From NCBI GenBank assembly GCA_017656345.1, contig JACDNZ010000019.1, positions 1 through 34,359 of the forward strand: a DNA stretch of 34,359 bases, given 5' to 3'. Position numbers and translations under genes: made by a program. The notes below the pieces were generated by a model, which searched no databases, was not told where the DNA came from, and saw only the letters and a list, made by a program, of their open reading frames with translations. Positions 16,145 through 24,177 of this stretch are shown piece after piece (positions within the stretch are counted from its first letter, which is position 1; each line of letters begins with the position of its first letter). This DNA is from Thermosipho sp. (in: thermotogales). Its GTDB lineage: Bacteria > Thermotogota > Thermotogae > Thermotogales > Fervidobacteriaceae.

Positions 16145-17289
16145 GTAATTAAACCACTAGGAACACCAGGAATCGTTGAAAAAACAAAAGCAATTTTCTC
16201 AATAAACCAAGCAAATGGTTTTGTAAAAATCAAAATCACATTGGAAATATTTTGAAAATTTAAAGAATAAAATAAAAAAGAAATTGAAATCAAAGAAAGA
16301 GCAAGTTGAACTGGCAAGAATAATATTAAACTTCCGAAAATTGAAAAAACATTAACTGATGAAAATAAAGACAAATAAGGAGCACTACCCAGAAAAGCAG
16401 CAATGGGTTTAAGATATTTCTTTTTAACACTTAAAATACCTAAAGTACTAAAAAAGGTCATATAAAACGACAATGAAAAGGCAAGTGAAGGATCGACAAT
16501 CAAATAAATAATTCCAATAAGGCATAAAATGTCTAATTTATTGATTTGGTAATCAAAAATTTCTACAACTGTTACTCCCAAGATCAAATTAAAAGCTCTT
16601 AATGCAGGAAGATTTAACCCCGTGCCAATTACAAATATTAGTGGAAAAATTAACGAAAGAAGATTCTTAATTTTTTTGTTTAGACCAAACATTGCCAAGA
16701 AAAAAGCAGAAAAAGCAAACAAAAACGAAACATGCGCTCCAGATATGCTAAAAAAGTGGTAAAGTCCACTTTTGTAGTAGTATTTGGTTTTTATTTTCCC
16801 TCCAAACAATCCATAATAAACTTCGGAATAATTTTTTAAATAATTTCTAAATTGCTCGCTAAATAAATACACTCTCCTTAACACTGAAAAATAGGGTGAT
16901 GACATCACCCTATTTTTATCTAATATTATTCTTGGAAAATTCAGGCTTTCTGTATCTACATTTCCATAGTAATATATCACATCATTAATAGGAAATTCTT
17001 TATAGACACCTACGCTCAAATTTAAGGTTTTCCATTTTCCTTCATAGTACAATTTTCCTCTAATTAGGGAATAGTTATCATTTGTTTGAACAACCCTTCC
17101 AACAAATTCAAAATTTCCATGTACATTTGTTCCTCCAAGATAATTTATAACCAAAAACAAAGTTAAATTTATAAACAAAAAGCGTTTTTTATAAAATAAT
17201 AGTGGTGCAATTAATAAATATTTTGATACAGAAAAAAGAGGGGCCATTAAAGCCCCTAAAATAGAGGATAAAAATGAAAAGACTAACAT
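16048..17289 (-). CDS. comEC: ComEC/Rec2-type DNA uptake channel, short form
   Basis: A 413-residue polytopic membrane protein. An N-terminal pair of membrane segments and an OB-like soluble part (about 50-115) are followed by the competence domain: GLYHFFSISGAHVSF near 172, GTGLNLPALRAFN near 223, and DPSLAFSLSFYMTFFSTLGI near 262. It lacks the C-terminal metallo-beta-lactamase domain of long ComEC proteins. The family moves single-stranded DNA across the inner membrane in natural transformation. GGAG precedes the ATG, which directly follows the apgM stop. Two terminator-like hairpins lie inside the gene (17229-17257 and 16887-16917). The last membrane helix is encoded antisense to the Lys-rich end of fur. 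Confidence 0.85.
   Translation of the reverse strand: MLVFSFLSSILGALMAPLFSVSKYLLIAPLLFYKKRFLFINLTLFLVINYLGGTNVHGNFEFVGRVVQTNDNYSLIRGKLYYEGKWKTLNLSVGVYKEFPINDVIYYYGNVDTESLNFPRIILDKNRVMSSPYFSVLRRVYLFSEQFRNYLKNYSEVYYGLFGGKIKTKYYYKSGLYHFFSISGAHVSFLFAFSAFFLAMFGLNKKIKNLLSLIFPLIFVIGTGLNLPALRAFNLILGVTVVEIFDYQINKLDILCLIGIIYLIVDPSLAFSLSFYMTFFSTLGILSVKKKYLKPIAAFLGSAPYLSLFSSVNVFSIFGSLILFLPVQLALSLISISFLFYSLNFQNISNVILIFTKPFAWFIEKIAFVFSTIPGVPSGLITYFFFSFLFFIFLLHFGHIPYILKSKSSNTNP
16887..16917. terminator. 31-base near-perfect palindrome with A and T flanks inside comEC
   Basis: AAAAATAGGGTGATG (16887-16901) and its exact complement CATCACCCTATTTTT (16903-16917) flank a single base. On either strand this is a G+C-rich stem with an A run before and a T run after, the form of a bidirectional intrinsic terminator. 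It is in frame in comEC (encoding KNRVMSSPYF), between the OB-like part and the competence domain. Confidence 0.65.
17229..17257 (-). terminator. Intrinsic terminator-like hairpin at the start of comEC
   Basis: On the minus strand AGGGGC, loop TTTAATG, GCCCCT, then CTTTTTTC: a 6-bp G+C stem followed by six T. It lies 33-51 bases after the comEC ATG and after the apgM stop, where an apgM terminator would be expected. Confidence 0.65.
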
Positions 17290-18498
17290 TTATGCTCCGT
17301 ATTTTTCCAACCTTCCAGAATATGCCAATGCAAGTGGCATAAGATCAACAGCATAAATTGTACCTAAGCTTCCTCTCGCACATTCAAACTCGTTAAATGC
17401 ATTTGAAAGACCTTTTCTTGTAAATTCTGCCCTAATCATTAAGGGCACCGGATGGAATGAATGAGCCTTCATTTTGCATGGAGTTGAATGATCACCTGTC
17501 ACAATTAAAACATCAGGATTTAATTCAAGAAGTATTGGTAATGCTTTGTCAACTTCTTCAATTACTTTTACTTTATTTTCAAAATTCCCATCTTCCCCAT
17601 ATGAATCTGTTTTTTTAACATGTACATAAAAGAAATCATACTCATCCCATAATTCACATACTGTTTTGAATTCATCTTCAATAGTTTGTCCAGTAGATAC
17701 TACATTCATACCTACAAGTTTTGCTAATCCTCTATACATAGGATAAACTGCCACCGCAGCTGCTTTTAATTTAAATACTTCACCAAATCTCGGTAAATCT
17801 GGATATTTTGAAAAACCTCTTAAAAGAGCAAAATTCATTTTTGGTTGTTCTTTCAACACTTCTCTAATTTCATTTAACAACTTATTCACAATCTTTTCTG
17901 TTTTCAAAGAAGAATCATCTAATGCCTTTGTATATTTTATAGGTTTACCTTCTTTTTGAGGATCTGCGTCTTCCAATTTATCACCTAAATTTTCTCCCGT
18001 TAATTTCACGACAAAACGATGTTCTTTACCTGGATAAAATGTTATTTTCACATCATCAATTTGTTTAATTTTTTCGTTTAACAATTCAACAACTTTTGCA
18101 CTCTCCTCAGATTTAGGTCTACCAGCTCTTCTATCGACAATGATTTCTCCGTCAATTGTTGCAAAGTTACCTCTTGCTACTACGTCTTTCTCGCCAACTT
18201 CTACATCTATACCTAAAGCTTCAAGTATTCCTCTTCCAATTTGATATTTCAAAGGATCATACCCAAAAATACCTAAATGGCCTGGACCACTTCCTGGGGT
18301 AATGCCTGGTAATACCGGTATTGTTTGACCTAAATCACTTTCTTTGGCAACTTTATCGAGATTAGGAGTATTAGCTCTTTGAAGAGGGGTTAAGCCGTCT
18401 TTATCAGGAATATCTCCAATACCATCCATAACTAACATAACAATCTTTGAATTATTTGGAGAAACTAGATCCTTAATTACCTCTTGTCTATCAAGCAT
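17290..18498 (-). CDS. apgM: Cofactor-independent phosphoglycerate mutase, archaeal type
   Basis: A 402-residue alkaline-phosphatase-superfamily enzyme interconverting 3- and 2-phosphoglycerate. The N-terminal metal site is VMDGIGD near 23-29; LQRANTPNLD follows. TPGSGPGHLGIFGYDP near 67-82 holds the active Ser. The C-terminal metal site is VTGDHSTP near 337-344, followed by HSFHPVP. This is the short archaeal-type family, not the 510-residue bacterial iPGM. ATG start with GGAGGTG. It lies 2 bases after lgt and abuts comEC. Confidence 0.95.
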   Translation of the reverse strand: MLDRQEVIKDLVSPNNSKIVMLVMDGIGDIPDKDGLTPLQRANTPNLDKVAKESDLGQTIPVLPGITPGSGPGHLGIFGYDPLKYQIGRGILEALGIDVEVGEKDVVARGNFATIDGEIIVDRRAGRPKSEESAKVVELLNEKIKQIDDVKITFYPGKEHRFVVKLTGENLGDKLEDADPQKEGKPIKYTKALDDSSLKTEKIVNKLLNEIREVLKEQPKMNFALLRGFSKYPDLPRFGEVFKLKAAAVAVYPMYRGLAKLVGMNVVSTGQTIEDEFKTVCELWDEYDFFYVHVKKTDSYGEDGNFENKVKVIEEVDKALPILLELNPDVLIVTGDHSTPCKMKAHSFHPVPLMIRAEFTRKGLSNAFNEFECARGSLGTIYAVDLMPLALAYSGRLEKYGA

Positions 18499-18500
18499 CC

Positions 18501-19373
18501 TTACACCTCCTTAGGCTTTTTGAATCTCAAATATACAAACATTATAATACCTATTACTATCAAAATAACACTTATCAACTGTGCAACTCTTATTTTTCCA
18601 ATGTAAAGGCTGTCCGTTCTTAGAGATTCAATCCAAAATCTATTCAGTGAATACAATATGAAGTACAGAGCTGTTGTTTCACCATTGTTTTTCTTTTTAA
18701 GCTCATATTTATATAAAAATAGAAATATAAGAAAGTCAATAAGACTTTCATACAAAAAAGTTGGATGAAACTTTGAAAAATTTTCATACCCTGGTAATCT
18801 ATTGTAAGGTGGAACATACATACCCCACGGCAAATTAGTTGGTGCACCATAAGCTTCGTAATTAAAGAAATTACCCCATCTTCCAAGCGCCTGACCAAGT
18901 GGAAGAACACTTGTAAACAAATCTAATCCCTGAAGGAAGGTAAAACTACAATCTTTTTTAAACTTAGTATACAAATATGCTGAAAAAATTGCTCCAATTA
19001 TTGCTCCATGAATTGCTAAACCCCCATGCCAGATTTTAAATATTTCCGACGGATATTTTGAATAATACTCCTCCCACATAAAAATTACATAATAAATTCT
19101 AGCACCTATTATTCCTGAAATAATCCCCCAAAATAGTATTTCATCAAGATGTTCTGGATTGATATTAAAAATCTTTAGTCTCCTTCTAACAAGAAAATAA
19201 GAAAGAAGTATCCCTGTAACAATTAACAAACTATACCATCGTAACTCAAAATTTCCTACTCTAAATACATATCTCTTGACAATTAATTCACCACTGAAAA
19301 CTTTAGATAAGAAAATCCCAATAAGCACCAATATTAAAATAGTAATTAAAGCATAAAATATCTTCTTTTTCAA
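18501..19373 (-). CDS. lgt: Prolipoprotein diacylglyceryl transferase
   Basis: A 290-residue inner-membrane enzyme with about seven membrane segments. It transfers diacylglycerol from phosphatidylglycerol to the lipobox Cys. LRWYSLLIVTGILLSYF, ISGIIGARIYYVIF, WHGGLAIHGAIIG, GQALGRWGNFFNYEAYG and FHPTFLYES are the family signatures. The N-terminus has an extra hydrophobic helix before the usual start. The start is TTG with GGGGTGA upstream. It lies 18 bases after the MnhB-like gene and 2 before apgM. Confidence 0.96.
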   Translation of the reverse strand: MKKKIFYALITILILVLIGIFLSKVFSGELIVKRYVFRVGNFELRWYSLLIVTGILLSYFLVRRRLKIFNINPEHLDEILFWGIISGIIGARIYYVIFMWEEYYSKYPSEIFKIWHGGLAIHGAIIGAIFSAYLYTKFKKDCSFTFLQGLDLFTSVLPLGQALGRWGNFFNYEAYGAPTNLPWGMYVPPYNRLPGYENFSKFHPTFLYESLIDFLIFLFLYKYELKKKNNGETTALYFILYSLNRFWIESLRTDSLYIGKIRVAQLISVILIVIGIIMFVYLRFKKPKEV

Positions 19374-19391
19374 AAGTTGTCACCCCTTTTA

Positions 19392-20021
19392 TTAGATAAT
19401 TCCCCTGTGTTTTATAAAACTATATAATATTATCCAAGTACCAAACATTACCTTTAGATAAATCAGCAAGTTTAAAATTATTATATTATCAATTCCAAAA
19501 AATGCAAATTTTCCCAAAAAGCTTAAAAAAGCAATCATATAGATAAAAAATAAAAACAACTTTTCAAAAAGTTCAACCTTAAAACCATGGAACAAATGTT
19601 CGAATTCACTAATTGTAGTACTCAAAGCGTATAACAATAATGAAGTTCCTCCAGCAACACCAGCTGAAAATCCTCCACCTGGTGAAATATGGCCATAAAA
19701 CGCTAGATAAAAAGAACTTAACATAACAAAATAGCTTAAAAATCTTAATAAAATTCTTATATGTTCATCATGCAAAAAAATTCTTTTCAATTCTGACGAA
19801 AAATTAAAAAGTAACACCCCTAATGATGCCAGGGAAAAAACCAAAACTTCGAAAATTGTATCATATACTCTATTTTTCAAATATATTTCAGTTACATAAT
19901 TATTAACGGTACCCAATTTTGAAAAATCCACTGAATATTCTGATTTTTCAAACATTATAAATATAAAACTTGTTAAAATCAAAAGTAATGCAATATATTT
20001 GAATGCCCTTACCCAAACCAT
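19392..20021 (-). CDS. MnhB/MrpB-like membrane subunit (Na+/H+ antiporter or hydrogenase module)
   Basis: A 209-residue protein with about six membrane helices. YGHISPGGGFSAGVAGGTSLLL (about 110-131) is the hallmark of Mrp subunit B (PF04039). The preceding stretch VTEIYLKNRVYDTIFEVLVF (about 43-62) resembles the small MbhE / MrpA C-terminal module, so this looks like an E-plus-B fusion. Such subunits work in Mrp antiporters or membrane-bound hydrogenases, but no other subunit of such a complex is in the window. The ATG lies 13 bases inside the end of the upstream regulator gene, implying coupling. Confidence 0.8.
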   Translation of the reverse strand: MVWVRAFKYIALLLILTSFIFIMFEKSEYSVDFSKLGTVNNYVTEIYLKNRVYDTIFEVLVFSLASLGVLLFNFSSELKRIFLHDEHIRILLRFLSYFVMLSSFYLAFYGHISPGGGFSAGVAGGTSLLLYALSTTISEFEHLFHGFKVELFEKLFLFFIYMIAFLSFLGKFAFFGIDNIIILNLLIYLKVMFGTWIILYSFIKHRGII

Positions 20022-20635
20022 ATTAATTTCAAATCCTCCGTTTTAAATATATATACGTCTCTATATCCAAATTTTAATGCTTTTTCAGCCATTTTTTTTG
20101 AGTTTTTAAATGAAGCTACCACCAACGCATCGAATCTCGCTGGTGTACCTAAACTAATTACAGGAATACCTTCTATTCGTGAATTTAACTTTTTCTTATC
20201 ATCATCAAAAAAAGCGACAACATTAAATCCCCTATTAGTAAGAAGCTTACCTAAAGCTTTTCCAACTTCTCCTGCACCATAAATTGCTATATTAGTTTTT
20301 CCTCTTAACTTCAAAAAAATATTTTCAAGTTGAGAATTAATTTTATTTGTAAGTGAAACTATGTCGTTGAAAAAAACTAATTTCATCAAATTTAATTCAG
20401 AAAGTCCTTCATCTGTTAAAAAATAATTTGCTCTTTTTCCTTCTTTTACTATCCTTATTAATCCCTCGTTTTGAAGTTCAGCAACATATTTATTTATTAA
20501 CGAAGGAACAATCCCAACCTTTAATGAGAGTTGTTTTTGAGTTATCATTCTATTTTCATTAATAAACTCTAAAATCATCATTTTTCTAAAATAAGGTGTA
20601 GGTTCAAAAATTTTTAGATTATCAACTTTAATCAC
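20009..20635 (-). CDS. Winged-helix / Rossmann-fold regulator (Rex-like architecture)
   Basis: A 208-residue protein. The N-terminal winged helix (about 17-80) reads RMITQKQLSLKVGIVPSLINKYVAEL then GLIRIVKEGKRANYFLTDEG, like MarR/ArsR-type DNA readers. The C-terminal half is a nucleotide-binding domain with GAGEVG (120-125), and FFDDD ends the second strand, an acidic pattern favouring NAD(H) over NADP. IEGIPVISL follows. Order and length recall the redox repressor Rex, but the DNA-binding part is not Rex-like. The start is GTG with GGGAGTG upstream. It is divergent from nadE across an inverted repeat and overlaps the MnhB-like gene. Fold calls are fairly sure; ligand and targets are inferred. 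Confidence 0.75.
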   Translation of the reverse strand: MIKVDNLKIFEPTPYFRKMMILEFINENRMITQKQLSLKVGIVPSLINKYVAELQNEGLIRIVKEGKRANYFLTDEGLSELNLMKLVFFNDIVSLTNKINSQLENIFLKLRGKTNIAIYGAGEVGKALGKLLTNRGFNVVAFFDDDKKKLNSRIEGIPVISLGTPARFDALVVASFKNSKKMAEKALKFGYRDVYIFKTEDLKLIWFG

Positions 20636-20656
20636 TTTCTCACTCCCTTTCTAAAA

Positions 20657-20681
20657 ATTATAACATACTTCGTGATATAAT
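20657..20681. promoter_or_regulatory. Divergent promoters forming an inverted repeat (regulator / nadE)
   Basis: ATTATAACA (20657-20665), 7 bases, TGATATAAT (20673-20681). Read outward, each arm is an extended -10 (TGTTATAAT leftward, TGATATAAT rightward), identical at 8 of 9 positions. Neither has a recognisable -35. Starts would be near 20650 (regulator) and 20688 (nadE). The symmetry makes it a candidate operator for the adjacent winged-helix protein. Confidence 0.6.
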
Positions 20682-20703
20682 TTTAAGCAAGGGAGGCGAA
20701 ACA

Positions 20704-22431
20704 ATGTTTTTAAGAGTTACTTTAGCGCAATTGAATTCCACACTCGGTGACTTTGAAAACAACTTTAAAAAAGTAGTAAACGCTGTTGATTATGCTGAAA
20801 ATAATAATTCAGACTTTGTCTTATTCCCAGAATTATTTTTAACCGGTTACCCACCTGAGGATCTTGTTCTTCGAACTTCTTTCATTCGAAAAAACATACA
20901 TTTTTTAAACAAAGTAGTTGAATACTCGAAAGGAAAAAATGTAATAATCATAATAGGTTTTATAGATGTAAGCAATGATGCATACAATGCTGCAGCCATA
21001 ATTCAAAACGGCAAAATTATTGGAAAATATCACAAACAACTTCTACCGAACTACAGTGTTTTTGACGAAAGAAGATATTTTAAACCCGGTGATAAAATCA
21101 CACTTATTAACCATAATGGTATAAAAATAGGAATTAACATTTGCGAAGATATTTGGAGCCCATTGGGACCAATGTATTATCAAATAATTAATGGAGCTCA
21201 GATAATACTGAATATCTCAGCTTCACCTTATTTTTATGGAAAAAGAAATTTAAGAAACAATTATTTATCACAAAAATCCTACGATTATCACTGCCCAATT
21301 GTTTACTGTAATCTTGTTGGTGGTCAGGATGAAATAGTTTTCGATGGTGGAAGTATTGTAACTGATTCTGAAGGAAAAATTATCTTTGAAGGAAAACCAT
21401 TCGAAGAAGAAATTAAATATGTGGATATTCCAATCGAAGAAAATCTGAGAACCAATCTTCATGATCCACGTAGAAGATATCTTGAAAAATTAACTTCCCA
21501 AGAAATTGTCGAGATTAACACGTTTGAAAATAAAAAAGAGAAGGTTTTCTACAACTCAAAAAGAATTAATTACAACCTTTCTAAATATGAAGAATTGTTT
21601 AAAGCATTAGTATTAGGTTTAAAAGATTATGTAAGAAAAAATGGTTTCTCAAAAGTTGTTCTAGGTTTAAGTGGTGGAATGGATTCATCTTTGGTTGCAG
21701 TTATCGCAGCGGAAGCACTTGGAGCTGAAAATGTTATAGGAGTTTTAATGCCTTCAATGTACAGTTCTCAGCACAGTATTGACGATGCTATAGCTCTGGC
21801 AAAAAATTTAAATATTAAATATCACATAATCCCTATAACAGATGTGTATAAAAAATATCTTGACATTTTTTCAGATATTTTTAAAGGACTTAACGAAGAC
21901 GTTACTGAAGAAAATTTACAAGCAAGAATCAGAGGAAATATTTTAATGGCACTATCGAATAAATTTGGATATTTGGTGTTAGCTACTGGGAACAAGAGCG
22001 AAGTTGCAACTGGATACGCCACACTCTATGGTGACATGGTAGGTGGATTATCACCACTTAAAGACGTCTATAAAACAGAAGTTTATAATATCGCAAGATG
22101 GTACAATAATTATAAAGGCAAAGAAATTATACCTGAAAATGTATTTAAAAAACCACCAAGTGCAGAGCTAAGACCAAACCAAAAAGATGAAGACACACTA
22201 CCACCTTATGATATTCTCGATAATATCTTAAAACTCTATATAGAAAATGAAAAAGCAGTTTCTGAAATCGTGGAATATGGATTTGACAAAGAAACGGTCA
22301 AATATGTTGCTAGATTAGTTGACAAAAACGAATATAAAAGAAGACAAGGAGCAATAGGAATAAAAATTTCCGAAAGATCATTTGGAAAAGACAGAAGAAT
22401 GCCCATAACAAATAAATACAAAGAATGGTAA
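20704..22431 (+). CDS. nadE: Glutamine-dependent NAD+ synthetase
   Basis: A 575-residue two-domain enzyme making NAD+ from deamido-NAD+, ATP and glutamine. The N-terminal nitrilase-type glutaminase has the Glu-Lys-Cys triad: E43 in FPELFLTGYP, K111 in YHKQLLPNY, C147 in NICEDIW. The C-terminal synthetase has the ATP-pyrophosphatase loop LSGGMDSS (324-330) and TGNKSEVATGYATLYGDM, GGLSPLKDVYKT and KKPPSAELRPNQKDED. Length is normal. ATG start with GGGAGG 8 bases upstream. It is divergent from the winged-helix/Rossmann regulator, which may control it. Confidence 0.97.
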   Translation: MFLRVTLAQLNSTLGDFENNFKKVVNAVDYAENNNSDFVLFPELFLTGYPPEDLVLRTSFIRKNIHFLNKVVEYSKGKNVIIIIGFIDVSNDAYNAAAIIQNGKIIGKYHKQLLPNYSVFDERRYFKPGDKITLINHNGIKIGINICEDIWSPLGPMYYQIINGAQIILNISASPYFYGKRNLRNNYLSQKSYDYHCPIVYCNLVGGQDEIVFDGGSIVTDSEGKIIFEGKPFEEEIKYVDIPIEENLRTNLHDPRRRYLEKLTSQEIVEINTFENKKEKVFYNSKRINYNLSKYEELFKALVLGLKDYVRKNGFSKVVLGLSGGMDSSLVAVIAAEALGAENVIGVLMPSMYSSQHSIDDAIALAKNLNIKYHIIPITDVYKKYLDIFSDIFKGLNEDVTEENLQARIRGNILMALSNKFGYLVLATGNKSEVATGYATLYGDMVGGLSPLKDVYKTEVYNIARWYNNYKGKEIIPENVFKKPPSAELRPNQKDEDTLPPYDILDNILKLYIENEKAVSEIVEYGFDKETVKYVARLVDKNEYKRRQGAIGIKISERSFGKDRRMPITNKYKEW

Positions 22432-22450
22432 CAAAGTAGGAAAAAATTAA

Positions 22451-22499
22451 TGATAATGATATTTAAATATTTAACGTTCATTTATTGAAATCTTTTCAA
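22451..22499. promoter_or_regulatory. Possible operator elements upstream of nfo
   Basis: The 105-base gap between nadE and nfo holds TTGAAA-TCT-TTTCAA (22485-22499), a perfect inverted repeat of 6-base arms. GATAATGATA (22452-22461) matches the left half of the classical Fur box, but the right half does not match. Neither is more than a candidate. No clear promoter is visible. Confidence 0.3.
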
Positions 22500-22536
22500 C
22501 CCTAAACTTACGAGCACAAAAAGGTGGTGAATAAAT

Positions 22537-23379
22537 ATGATATACATTGGAGCACATATGCCTATAGGTGGTGGTTTTAAAAGAGTTCCAAGAGAAACTG
22601 TAGAAATTGGTGGAAATACCTTTCAAATCTTTCCACATAATCCTCGGCAATGGAATGCCAGTTATCCAAAAGAAGAGGACATAAAAAAATTTAAAGAAGG
22701 GTTGCACAAGTTTAATATAATGCAACAATATATGTTATGTCATAGTGGGTACTTAATTAATATTGCAAGCCCTAAAAAAGATGGATGGGAAAAATCATTG
22801 AAACTTCTTATAAAAGAAATGGAAATCTGTAGTATGCTTGGAATAAAATATTTAAATATTCACCCTGGAAGCCACTTGGGAATCGGCGAAGAAGTGGGAA
22901 TTAAAAAAATAGTTGAAGCACTCAATATTGCGCTTGATTCTGAAAAAAACACCATTATTTTACTGGAAAATGTCACAAAAAAAGGTGGAAATATTGGCTA
23001 CAAAATTGAACATTTGAAAAAAATTATTGATAAAGTTAAATACCCAGAAAGACTTGGAATAACAATCGATACCTGCCATGCATGGGATGCTGGTTATGAT
23101 ATAGTAAACAAGCTTGATGAATTCCTAACAATGATTGATAAATTAATTGGCTTAAATAATTTAAAATTTATCCATCTAAACGATTCAAAAAATGAACTCG
23201 GTTCAAATAAAGATAGACATGAAAACATCGGAAAAGGAAAAATTGGTAATGATGGATTAAAAGTCTTTCTAAATCATGAAATAATTAAAAAAATACCCTG
23301 GATACTTGAAACACCAGGAGATAATGAAGTACATAAAAACGATATAAAAGAAGTATTAAAACTTGTAGAGGTGAATTAA
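22537..23379 (+). CDS. nfo: Endonuclease IV (AP endonuclease family 2)
   Basis: A 280-residue TIM-barrel zinc enzyme that cuts abasic sites in base-excision repair. IGAHMPIGGGF is the start. FQIFPHNPRQW, LCHSGYLINIASP, LNIHPGSHLG, ILLENVTKKGGNIG, ITIDTCHAWDAGYD, FIHLNDSKNELGS and DRHENIGKG cover the Zn-binding His, Glu and Asp residues. Length is normal. ATG start with AGGTGGTGA upstream. It is 105 bases after nadE and abuts the patatin gene (TAA then ATG). Confidence 0.96.
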   Translation: MIYIGAHMPIGGGFKRVPRETVEIGGNTFQIFPHNPRQWNASYPKEEDIKKFKEGLHKFNIMQQYMLCHSGYLINIASPKKDGWEKSLKLLIKEMEICSMLGIKYLNIHPGSHLGIGEEVGIKKIVEALNIALDSEKNTIILLENVTKKGGNIGYKIEHLKKIIDKVKYPERLGITIDTCHAWDAGYDIVNKLDEFLTMIDKLIGLNNLKFIHLNDSKNELGSNKDRHENIGKGKIGNDGLKVFLNHEIIKKIPWILETPGDNEVHKNDIKEVLKLVEVN

Positions 23380-24177
23380 ATGAAAATAGGTTTAGCATTG
23401 GCAGCAGGTGGTGCAAAAGGATTTGCACACATTGCAACATTAAAACTCTTAGAAGAATATAAAGTTAAACCTGAGATAATCACAGGTTCTTCAGCTGGAG
23501 CAATTGTCGCAGGATTATATGGTTTATACGAAGACAGTGAGATTGTATACGAAAAATTCTCAACTGCTGTTGAAAAATTTCTTCCTTCATTTAAAAAATA
23601 TTACGACAAGTTAAATAGAAAAACTGGAATATGGGGGATACTTCAAAGATCATTAGTTCCTATTGAAGATTATTATCCTTTTTTTAAATTTTTATTTGGA
23701 AAAAAGAAATTCAGTGATTGTAAAATAAAAGTTGGTATAATAACATTCGATAATTCAAACATGGATTCTATGTTAATTACGGAAGGCTACCTTGTAGATG
23801 CCATAATGGCAAGTTCATCTGTCCCAGGAGTTTTTTCACCTGTATGGATTGCCGGTGTTCAAAACACAGATGGGGGTGTTCTTTCACCTGTACCAGTTTC
23901 AGAAGCTTTTTCAATGGGAGCTAATTTCGTAATTGCAAGCACTTTTTTGAGAAAGCCTACAAATTTTCCTAAAGATCAGTTGGAATTAATGTTCTACATT
24001 GATACTTGGAAAGAAATTGAAATAGAGTATATTGATTTAGATAAAGCAAATGTGGTAATATATTATAGGTTCCCCTATGAATGGTATGAATTTTTGAGAT
24101 ATAAAGAAATATACAATTCTGCTCTTTCCTATGCTTATGAAAGGAGAGAAGAATTTGACCCTCGCTTTTGGAGGTAA
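23380..24177 (+). CDS. Patatin-like phospholipase (RssA type)
   Basis: A 265-residue serine lipase-fold protein. ALAAGGAKGFAHIATLKLL supplies the glycine-rich oxyanion loop. G36-S-S38-A-G40 is the nucleophile elbow, and N-T-D164-G-G supplies the Asp of the Ser-Asp dyad. SSSVPGVFSPV precedes it. All catalytic parts are present, so it should be an active acyl hydrolase of unknown substrate. No signal peptide. ATG directly follows the nfo stop. The next gene is a diverged, probably inactive relative. Confidence 0.9.
   Translation: MKIGLALAAGGAKGFAHIATLKLLEEYKVKPEIITGSSAGAIVAGLYGLYEDSEIVYEKFSTAVEKFLPSFKKYYDKLNRKTGIWGILQRSLVPIEDYYPFFKFLFGKKKFSDCKIKVGIITFDNSNMDSMLITEGYLVDAIMASSSVPGVFSPVWIAGVQNTDGGVLSPVPVSEAFSMGANFVIASTFLRKPTNFPKDQLELMFYIDTWKEIEIEYIDLDKANVVIYYRFPYEWYEFLRYKEIYNSALSYAYERREEFDPRFWR

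Noticed and set aside
22452-22470. Full Fur box upstream of nfo
   Set aside because: Only the left half matches; I count about 12 of 19 positions, which is weak in AT-rich sequence. Kept only as part of a low-interest candidate.
24131-24177. Start of the pseudo-patatin at ATG 24131
   Set aside because: No ribosome site precedes it, while GGAG is 8 bases before TTG 24155, which also matches the start of the fold.
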